DNA of 10,039 nt from assembly GCA_030672345.1 (NCBI GenBank), contig DAOVGO010000131.1:1-10039 (forward strand), read 5' to 3'. Position numbers and translations under genes: made by a program. The notes under the pieces are model-generated. The model had not been told where the DNA came from. It did not search any database and worked only from the letters and a program-made list of their open reading frames with translations. Positions within the stretch are counted from its first letter, which is position 1; every line of letters begins with the position of its first letter. Origin of the DNA: Methanosarcinales archaeon (lineage in GTDB: Archaea; Halobacteriota; Methanosarcinia; Methanosarcinales; Methanogasteraceae). Shown here in pieces: positions 4,926-10,039 of the stretch.

Positions 4926-6327
4926 TATCAATCGAAGAACAGAACTTGATTTTCTTAAAAGAAAATTCGATGCGTCAGGCTCTCAATTTGTGGTTATCTA
5001 TGGCAGAAGGAGAGTTGGGAAAACAGAACTGATAAAACAGTTCTGCAATGATAAAAACGCGCTTTATTTTCTTGCGGATAGAAGGGGGACCTTGTTGAAT
5101 CTGGAACGGTTTGCTGAAAAGGCAGCAGACCATTTCAACGACATCCCGCCGCGAGTGGGGGATTTTTACGATCTTTTCAGGTATCTGGTTCGCCATACAG
5201 GTTCCAAAAGATACGTAATTGTAATTGATGAATTTTCATACCTTATAGAACGGGATGGCACGATACCTTCCGTATTCCAGGTGATATGGGATGAATGTCT
5301 GAAAAATGAGAATATTATGCTGATCCTTTGCGGCTCATCCGTTTCGATGATGGTAAAAGGCGCGCTTTCGGAGAAGTCACCGTTGTACGGACGGAGAACG
5401 GGTCAATGGAAACTTGAGTCACTGAAATCATATCACATACCGGAATTTTACCAGGGAATCGATGCTGAAAGAGCCGTTGAATTTTACAGCGTTCTTGGCG
5501 GGATCCCTCTTTATCTCCTTGAATTCGATCCTGAAAAAAACGTGTTTGGAAATATAAGAGAACATATCTTAACAAAAGGCGAGATTTTGTACGAAGAAGC
5601 AGAAACGCTGTTGAAAGAAGAGCTGAGGGAGTACTATTTATATATTTCTATATTCGAGGCTATCGCAAAAGGCAAAACCCGTCTCGTCGAGATCTCCGAT
5701 TATTCGAAGGTACCCCAGAAAGATCTTCCCAAGTATGTGGGCACGTTGATGAGACTTGAGCTTGTAGGAAAAGAACATCCGGTAACCGAAGCTGAAAGAA
5801 GCAAGAAGACGAGATACTTCATAAAAGATAATTTTTTCAGGTTTTATTTCAGATATGTGCAACCGAACAAAACAGAGATAGAGTACGGATATCCTGACAA
5901 GGTGATGCAGGTGATAAAAAAAGATTTCAACTCTTTTGTTGGTACCATATTTGAAAATATCGCCAGAGATTTCATGATGAAACCGGAAACCATAAAAAAA
6001 ATGCCATTTTCTTTTAGCAGGATAGGGCGGCAATGGGGTAAAATCAAAGATGCGCCCAGAGGAAAAAATGTGTATGAGATCGATATTGTTGGTTTAAATG
6101 ATAGATCCAAAGAAATAATGTTTATCGAATGCAAGTGGAAAGAATTAAGCGAAAGTGATACGATTGAGGTTCTGAATGAAGTACAAGAAAAATCAAGGTT
6201 TGTGCAGTGGGAGACCGGGGTAAGGAAGGAATATTTTGGGATTATTGCGAAAAAGGTTGGGGGAAAAGATAGAATAAGGGCAGAAGGGTTTTTTGTATTT
6301 GATCTGGATGATTTTTGTAGTGGCTAA
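4915..6327 (+). CDS. Archaeal AAA-type ATPase with C-terminal DUF234/nuclease-like domain
   Basis: A 470-residue protein of the archaeal ATPase family (ATPase_2 plus DUF234). NRRTELDFL near the N-terminus is the family's opening helix, GRRRVGKTEL (30-39) is Walker A, VIVIDEFSYL (101-110) is Walker B, and LILCGSS (136-142) is the sensor-1 strand. The block LYGRRTGQWKLESL (157-170) and LGGIPLYL (about 194-201) are family hallmarks. A winged-helix segment (about 246-285) precedes RYFIKDNFFRFYFRYV. In the C-terminal domain, EIDIVG (388-393) and FIECKW (403-408) give a D390...E405-x-K407 arrangement typical of PD-(D/E)xK nucleases. Members are common in archaeal genomes, often in multiple copies; their cellular role is unsettled, with mobility or defence suggested. 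Base composition and codon use are clearly more AT-rich than the flanking operon and receptor gene, suggesting acquisition. It stands alone with its own promoter. Confidence 0.88.
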   Translation: MIRFINRRTELDFLKRKFDASGSQFVVIYGRRRVGKTELIKQFCNDKNALYFLADRRGTLLNLERFAEKAADHFNDIPPRVGDFYDLFRYLVRHTGSKRYVIVIDEFSYLIERDGTIPSVFQVIWDECLKNENIMLILCGSSVSMMVKGALSEKSPLYGRRTGQWKLESLKSYHIPEFYQGIDAERAVEFYSVLGGIPLYLLEFDPEKNVFGNIREHILTKGEILYEEAETLLKEELREYYLYISIFEAIAKGKTRLVEISDYSKVPQKDLPKYVGTLMRLELVGKEHPVTEAERSKKTRYFIKDNFFRFYFRYVQPNKTEIEYGYPDKVMQVIKKDFNSFVGTIFENIARDFMMKPETIKKMPFSFSRIGRQWGKIKDAPRGKNVYEIDIVGLNDRSKEIMFIECKWKELSESDTIEVLNEVQEKSRFVQWETGVRKEYFGIIAKKVGGKDRIRAEGFFVFDLDDFCSG

Positions 6328-6405
6328 ACGCATGACAAACATCCATGTCCTTCCACAGCGCCCATATCGTTGTATGACTCTTCACCAGATGGTACCGGTC
6401 CAGGA

Positions 6406-6687
6406 CTACACGATGTGATCCAGGTACTCGATCTGTTCTTGATAATTGGTTGGAGATACGGTTACATCCACTTTTTTTGTTAAAAAAATTATTTTGACAT
6501 TACCGATTTGTTTTGTATCCGTCATGATCTTGAGTTTTTGCAGATGTTTGTGTATCGTCCCCGCTCTCAGATTCAATATCCTGGATAGCTCTGAAGTTGT
6601 ACGTGGTTTTTCCAGCAGCAATTGGTATATCTGGTATCTGACAGGGTGTCCAAGTGCCTTGTAGAGCTCTACTCCGTTGCAAGTCAT
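6406..6687 (-). CDS. ArsR-like winged-helix transcriptional regulator
   Basis: 93 residues from the ATG at 6685-6687. I prefer this over the longer reading from 6738 because GGTGAG lies 6 bases upstream of it and the extra 17 residues look non-protein-like. LYKALGHPVRYQIYQLL (9-25) is the classic ArsR opening helix, followed by helix-turn-helix TTSELSRILNLRAGTIHKHLQKLKIM (30-55) and a beta-wing (QIGNVKIIFLT, 60-70). No cysteine pair for metal sensing is visible in the recognition region, and a single Cys (residue 3) lies in the N-terminus, so metal sensing is unlikely. It is transcribed away from the chemoreceptor gene, with about 310 bases between start codons; autoregulation and control of the receptor gene through the palindrome at 6827-6845 is a natural inference. 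Confidence 0.82.
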   Translation of the reverse strand: MTCNGVELYKALGHPVRYQIYQLLLEKPRTTSELSRILNLRAGTIHKHLQKLKIMTDTKQIGNVKIIFLTKKVDVTVSPTNYQEQIEYLDHIV

Positions 6688-6792
6688 GTTATTCTCACCC
6701 ACCCATATCGTTAGGGCGCAACGTGGTTTGTCGAACACGCTTATGCATCCGCACGGGTTGCGTTAAACCCTGTGATCAATCTGTGTTTTATG

Positions 6793-6810
6793 GTTTAAAT
6801 ATATTTTTTT
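6793..6810 (-). promoter_or_regulatory. Putative TATA element for the ArsR-like gene
   Basis: In reverse sense this reads AAAAAATATATTTAAACC, an AT-rich box of archaeal type. A start about 25 bases downstream would fall near 6770 and give a leader of roughly 80 bases before ATG 6687. The box is adjacent to the palindrome at 6827-6845, so a bound dimer would sit just upstream of it. Confidence 0.4.
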
Positions 6811-6826
6811 CCATTTTAGAAATATT

Positions 6827-6858
6827 AGTTTCCAAAATGGAAACTTATATCTGGAAAC
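6827..6858. promoter_or_regulatory. Perfect palindrome and third half-site: candidate operator
   Basis: AGTTTCC (6827-6833), spacer AAAAT, GGAAACT (6839-6845) is a perfect 7-base inverted repeat, sized for a winged-helix dimer. GGAAAC recurs at 6853-6858, 14 bases after the first copy, and the weaker TTTCCATTTTAGAAA lies at 6809-6823. The cluster sits between the divergent TATA-like boxes of the ArsR-like gene and the chemoreceptor gene. Binding by the neighbouring ArsR-like protein is inferred from position only. Confidence 0.6.
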
Positions 6859-6868
6859 CTTTATATCG
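6857..6868 (+). promoter_or_regulatory. Putative TATA box for the chemoreceptor transcript
   Basis: ACCTTTATATCG overlaps the third GGAAAC half-site and lies 23-34 bases before the ATG at 6891, and about 130 bases before the chemoreceptor GTG at 6997. The spacing places a transcription start near 6888-6892. Confidence 0.5.
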
Positions 6869-6890
6869 ATATATTTTCAAAACCACATTG

Positions 6891-6995
6891 ATGTCGGATG
6901 ACCCGGCATCCTTGATCGATGAAACACCGGGGAATGGTGTACGAATGTCAGTTCAGAGAATATCCGACAGACCAATAGAAACAAAGGGGGCATAA
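6891..6995 (+). CDS. Possible leaderless 34-codon small ORF ahead of the chemoreceptor
   Basis: The ATG at 6891 coincides with the transcription start predicted from the TATA box at 6857-6868. The frame runs 34 codons (beginning MSDDPASLIDETPG, ending RPIETKGA) to TAA at 6993-6995, one base before the GTG of the chemoreceptor. The ribosome site for the receptor (GGGGG, 6986-6990) lies inside its last codons. This arrangement suggests a translated leader coupled to receptor translation. The peptide has no domain or membrane segment, and the frame is open further upstream, so chance cannot be excluded. Confidence 0.35.
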   Translation: MSDDPASLIDETPGNGVRMSVQRISDRPIETKGA

Positions 6996-6996
6996 T

Positions 6997-9108
6997 GTGA
7001 ACATATTGAACAATATGTCAGTCAACAAGAAATTGATGGCTGGCTTTGGGCTCGTGCTGCTTCTGACAGCCGGGCTTGGGATCACTGCGTACACGCAGGT
7101 AACGACTATGAACAAGGCTGTCAACCTGCTCGAGACGGCTGATGGAATCGAGATCAACGCACTCGAAGTCAGGCAGCAGGAGAAGAACTTCCAGATGAGA
7201 GAGCGTCAAGTAGAGCTCGATCGACACGCAGAAGCAATGAGGCACCTGAAGGAACGCGTCAGTGAAGCGATGGCACTCGTCACAAGCAGCGAGGATAAGG
7301 TACTCGTCGCAGAGACTGAATCAGCCGCTCTTGCTTACGATAGCGCGTTTGCCGAACTGGTGAAGGAGACGCAGGAGATGCGCGCGCTTGAGGAGGAGTG
7401 TGCAGTCGATGCAAGAGCGATTGAGAATAGCATCAAGGGTGCGACCTATCTTGACGGCGCGGAATCGGCTGCACTGCTACTCGATCTCCAGATGATCAGG
7501 CGTGATGAGAAGAACTTCATCATGCGCCACGATGCGGAGTATGTCGATGATGTGAAGGGCGCAATAAGCACACTTCAGGCAGAGATTGATGCATCGGCTC
7601 TTACTGCTTCGGACAAGAGCGCGGTCAAGAGAGAGATTGGGACTTACCAGGCAACGTTTATGGAACTTGTCTCAACCATAAACAGTATCGATGGATACGT
7701 TGCCACCACCGGTCCGCTCGTAACCCACGGAAGGGCGGTTCAGGCGGGTGCGCAGGAACTGGTAGCGAGCGCACAAACAGACGCGGCTGCCGCAGCAGCG
7801 AGCGCGAAGACCGCTGTTGTCGCGTTCGTCGTCATTGCAATCATCCTTGGAATGGTAATTGCGATGGTGATCTCAAGGTCGATCACAAATCCGTTGAACG
7901 AGGTCATGATCGGCGCAAACAAGATCAGGGATGGCGACTTTGGTTACGATATCAAGGTTGATTCGAAGGATGAACTCGGAGATCTTGCGCGCACGTTCGG
8001 AGAGATGAAGGGCGGTCTGCAGGCGATCAATAATGAGATAGAAAGGCTTGCAGGAAAGGCTGCCGATGGAGACCTTACCGTCAAGGCGGAGATCGATGTC
8101 AAAGGCGATTACAACAAGATGACGGATGGTGTGAATTCATTGATCGGCGTACTGTCCGATGCCATCGTGAGCGCAAGAGGCGTTGGCGAGAAGGTTCTCG
8201 GCACAGCACAGGCACTCTCCTCTGCAGCAGAGGAGATGAATTCAGGAATGGAGCAACTTGCAGCTTCGTCCCAGCAGGTCGCGGAGGGCTCCCAGAAACT
8301 TGCGGAAATGGCACAGGAAACCGCCAAGAACGTTGAGGATGTGGCATCGCAGATCGACCAGACATCTGCAAACGCGAGCAAATCGGCAGAGAAAGGACAT
8401 GACGCCACTCAGATATCGCACGAGGTTCAGGAAGCCGCCAAAAAGACGCTCGATGGTCTTGCAGCCATCCAGGAAGGGGTCGCGAAGACATCCGAGACCG
8501 TTGGTGAGATGAACACCGCGATCGAACGGGTCGGTGAGATGGGGAATGTCATCACCGATGTGGCAGGACAGACCAACATGCTCGGGCTTAATGCTGCGAT
8601 CGAGGCTGCAAGAGCAGGTGAAGCAGGAAGAGGCTTTGCCGTGGTTGCGGATGCGGTAAAGAACCTTGCAGAGAAGGTCAAGGGTGCGGCTGGTGAATCA
8701 GGGGTTGCGATCGGGCACATACAGGAGTCCGGCGAGAATGCGATCGGTGCGACCGGCACGGCTGTGGAAGAGGCAGCCAGGGGTGGAGAACTGATGCATG
8801 TCGCAGTGGATGGAGTCGACAAGATAGTGGGATCGATCGATGAGGTCAATGTCATGGTGCAGGAGATCGATGATGGCGCCAAACATGCATCTGAGGTCGT
8901 GAAGAAGGTTGTTGCCGGCATGGACGAGGTTGCGAGCATATCTGAGGAGAGTGCATCCGCTGCCGAGGAGAGTTCATCTGCGGTGCAGCAGCAGACATCT
9001 GCGATAGAGGAGTTGACATCCGAGACACAGGGACTCGCTGACACAGCGCAGGAACTGATGGACAATCTCGAGCGGTTCACGGTGCGAGAGACTGGTGCGG
9101 TGGAATAA
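6997..9108 (+). CDS. Methyl-accepting chemotaxis receptor with HBM-type sensor domain
   Basis: 703 residues from GTG 6997, with GGGGG 6 bases upstream; an in-frame ATG at 7015 is the alternative. TM1 is at about 16-35, an extracytoplasmic all-helical region at 36-270, TM2 at 273-294, HAMP at 295-346 (ITNPLNEV...DELGDLARTF), a second HAMP-like repeat at about 350-395 (GDLTVKAEIDVKGDYNKM), then the signalling coiled coil. The sensor carries two copies of the R-x-x-E-K-N-F motif (59-65 and 168-174), the hallmark of helical bimodular (HBM) domains that bind small carboxylates in characterised bacteria. The hairpin tip (GQTNMLGLNAAIEAARAGEAGRGF, starting at 524) is nearly canonical, with GQTNML for AQTNLL. 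Glu/Gln/Ser/Ala-rich segments near 405-445 and 640-680 look like methylation regions. There is no C-terminal CheR-binding pentapeptide. cheW follows 14 bases downstream. Confidence 0.93.
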   Translation: MNILNNMSVNKKLMAGFGLVLLLTAGLGITAYTQVTTMNKAVNLLETADGIEINALEVRQQEKNFQMRERQVELDRHAEAMRHLKERVSEAMALVTSSEDKVLVAETESAALAYDSAFAELVKETQEMRALEEECAVDARAIENSIKGATYLDGAESAALLLDLQMIRRDEKNFIMRHDAEYVDDVKGAISTLQAEIDASALTASDKSAVKREIGTYQATFMELVSTINSIDGYVATTGPLVTHGRAVQAGAQELVASAQTDAAAAAASAKTAVVAFVVIAIILGMVIAMVISRSITNPLNEVMIGANKIRDGDFGYDIKVDSKDELGDLARTFGEMKGGLQAINNEIERLAGKAADGDLTVKAEIDVKGDYNKMTDGVNSLIGVLSDAIVSARGVGEKVLGTAQALSSAAEEMNSGMEQLAASSQQVAEGSQKLAEMAQETAKNVEDVASQIDQTSANASKSAEKGHDATQISHEVQEAAKKTLDGLAAIQEGVAKTSETVGEMNTAIERVGEMGNVITDVAGQTNMLGLNAAIEAARAGEAGRGFAVVADAVKNLAEKVKGAAGESGVAIGHIQESGENAIGATGTAVEEAARGGELMHVAVDGVDKIVGSIDEVNVMVQEIDDGAKHASEVVKKVVAGMDEVASISEESASAAEESSSAVQQQTSAIEELTSETQGLADTAQELMDNLERFTVRETGAVE

Positions 9109-9122
9109 GGAGGACCCAGGTC

Positions 9123-9587
9123 ATGAACGAAACATCCTCTGACGAGGCGATACTCGTTGTATTCACGCTTGCCGATGGGCTCTATGGAGTCAATGTCAGC
9201 CAGGTGCGTGAGATCACGAGCATGCGGGATACAACACCGGTGCCGAACGCACCGTACTTTGTGGACGGGGTCACCAATCTCAGGGGTCAGGTCACTACGG
9301 TGACCGACCTCAGGAGGAGATTCGGACTGTCAGAGAAGGAGCGGGATGATAACACACGGATCATCATCGTCGAGCCCGAGGGCGTTCCGATCGGCATGGT
9401 CGTGGACTCGGTGAGTGAGGTGCTGCGGATGCCGTCAAAGGATATCGAGCCGGTGCCTGAACTCGTGGTCGAGTCAGGTGGTAGTGGCATCGATGCCGAG
9501 TACATCAAGGGCGTCGGCAAGCTGGGTGACGGCGAATTGATGATCCTGCTGGATCTCGAGAAGGTGCTTGCAGCGGCAGCGTCGTAG
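9123..9587 (+). CDS. cheW: Chemotaxis coupling protein CheW
   Basis: A 154-residue single-domain CheW. ILVVFTLADGLYGVNVSQVREI (10-31) is the first beta strands of the SH3-like fold, PNAPYFVDGVTNLRGQV (41-57) contains the conserved N-L-R-G receptor/CheA contact loop, and IIIVEPEGVPIGMVVDSVSEVL (80-101) is the second barrel. The end, GELMILLDLEKVL (137-149), is the usual C-terminal strand. It joins receptors to the CheA kinase in the membrane-associated array. AAGGAGG (9107-9113) overlaps the receptor stop and precedes ATG 9123, so the two genes form an operon ending at the terminator at 9602-9634. Length is normal. The second, decayed copy at 4551-4844 derives from this gene or a close relative. 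Confidence 0.94.
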   Translation: MNETSSDEAILVVFTLADGLYGVNVSQVREITSMRDTTPVPNAPYFVDGVTNLRGQVTTVTDLRRRFGLSEKERDDNTRIIIVEPEGVPIGMVVDSVSEVLRMPSKDIEPVPELVVESGGSGIDAEYIKGVGKLGDGELMILLDLEKVLAAAAS

Positions 9588-9601
9588 GGATTGGGTTGAA
9601 G

Positions 9602-9634
9602 CCGCGGATCCGGGGCAGGGGTCCGCGGGGTTTT
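9602..9634 (+). terminator. Terminator of the receptor-cheW operon
   Basis: CCGCGGATCC (9602-9611) pairs with GGGTCCGCGG (9619-9628), a 10-base stem with one G-T pair and a 7-base loop. It is followed by GG and TTTTATTTTA (9631-9640). It lies 15 bases after the cheW stop. The stem plus T-rich tail fits intrinsic termination; archaeal polymerase needs chiefly the T-rich tract. Confidence 0.8.
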
Positions 9635-9768
9635 ATTTTACTCAAGGATGCTTCGGCTTTGACATCTCGCTTCTCTGGTTTTCCAGCAGACAGGATAATA
9701 TTTTAAAGTCAAAAGGCGACTTGATCCTGCGGAACGAAAAGATGGTTAAACCTTTCTTTGAAAGTTAC

Positions 9769-9801
9769 ACAAAAACGAAGGCTTCGCCACCCGTTTTTTG
9801 T
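9769..9801 (-). terminator. Nested inverted repeat, likely terminator of the reverse-strand gene
   Basis: ACAAAAACG (9769-9777) pairs with CGTTTTTTGT (9792-9801), with one extra T on the right. In reverse sense an inner GGC-GAA-GCC hairpin is followed by TTCGTTTTTGTG. It lies about 40 bases beyond the stop of the reverse-strand gene at 9840, as expected for a terminator. It could also be one end of an insertion element. Confidence 0.45.
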
Positions 9802-9839
9802 TGCCACCAATAGATTCTAAATAATCCACCCCAGCGTCT

Positions 9840-10039
9840 TCAGAGATTCGCCTCCTCCAGGACATCGCCCAACCGCAACATCGCAAACAATCTCATCGGA
9901 TCCACGTCCATGGTCTCGAAAACAAACTTTGTTTCACGATTCTCTGATTTCACCAGCGCAATCCTGATATTCTCCAGCTTTTCGATGACTTCCGTGTCTG
10001 AAAGCTGTTCATTCGGCTTTTTCAGCTTCCATAGCAGAT
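9840..10039 (-). CDS. C-terminal end of an unidentified protein, 5' truncated by window; possible transposase
   Basis: The reverse strand is open from the window edge (first full codon 10037-10035) to TGA at 9840-9842, giving 65 residues. It begins LLWKLKKPNEQLSDTEVIEK, continues with RETKFVFETMDVDPMRLFAML and ends RLGDVLEEANL. This is a mixed charged helical/beta end, clearly protein-like with good codon texture, but too short to place. The style (KLENIRIALV followed by a short strand and an ending helix) resembles the extreme C-termini of some archaeal IS transposases, which is a weak impression only. The inverted repeat just beyond the stop is compatible with either a normal terminator or an element end. 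Confidence 0.55.
   Translation of the reverse strand, partial: LLWKLKKPNEQLSDTEVIEKLENIRIALVKSENRETKFVFETMDVDPMRLFAMLRLGDVLEEANL

Noticed and set aside
6654..6995. 113-codon forward open frame before the chemoreceptor
   Set aside because: Its upstream part is antisense to the ArsR-like gene and crosses the AT-rich promoter region. Only the last 34 codons from 6891 deserve attention.
8427..9080. 217-codon reverse open frame within the chemoreceptor gene
   Set aside because: It is antisense to the strongly conserved signalling domain. Its Ser/Ala/Thr-rich protein is what GC-rich Ala/Glu codons give in reverse; no ribosome site or domain.
9568..9813. 81-codon forward open frame after cheW
   Set aside because: It overlaps the end of cheW out of frame and runs through the terminator stem; no ribosome site.
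1..10039. CRISPR array, tRNA or rRNA genes
   Set aside because: No regularly spaced direct repeats were seen, and I could not find a cloverleaf or conserved rRNA segments by eye on either strand.

Overview
The window looks like a mesophilic euryarchaeal chromosome, probably a methanogen- or ANME-related member of the Methanosarcinia and its neighbours. The evidence is a polyprenyl synthase end of archaeal type, archaeal ATPase/DUF234 architecture, TATA-like boxes placed for leaderless or short-leader transcription, Shine-Dalgarno sites before genes inside operons, and a mixture of 'bacterial' chemotaxis genes with archaeal promoters. The species assignment is inference; no rRNA or other decisive marker is present.

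Layout. (1) 1-261: the 3' end of uppS, cut by the window edge. (2) 262-1544: a gene-poor stretch with one reverse-strand gene for a small helix-turn-helix protein (692-1126). (3) 1545-4481: a tight five-gene forward operon encoding a CheR-like methyltransferase without the usual N-terminal domain, a second SAM-dependent methyltransferase, a metallo-beta-lactamase-fold hydrolase, a histone-deacetylase-superfamily amidohydrolase and a small GNAT acetyltransferase. Gaps are 6, 13, -4 and 15 bases, so the genes are almost certainly co-transcribed. (4) 4500-4845: a degenerate reverse-strand copy of the 3' part of cheW together with its downstream stem-loop; the intact copy lies in opposite orientation at 9123-9630. 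(5) 4915-6327: an AT-rich, apparently leaderless ATPase gene with a C-terminal DUF234/nuclease-like domain and an inverted repeat across its start codon. (6) 6406-6687: a reverse-strand ArsR-like regulator. It diverges from a chemoreceptor/cheW pair (6997-9587), and the spacer between them holds a perfect palindrome and several TATA-like boxes. (7) 9602-9634: a clear terminator. (8) 9840-10039: the 3' end of an unidentified reverse-strand gene, possibly a transposase.

How the genes may work together. The receptor (HBM-type sensor, two HAMP-like segments, cytoplasmic signalling hairpin) and CheW form the input end of a chemosensory array; cheA, cheY and cheB are not in the window. The CheR-like enzyme may or may not act on that receptor, because it is 4.5 kb away in an operon of unrelated modification enzymes. 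That operon combines two methyltransferases, a metallohydrolase, a deacetylase-type enzyme and an acetyltransferase. It is the best candidate here for an undescribed pathway, possibly reversible acetylation plus methylation of a shared substrate, which cannot be named from sequence alone.
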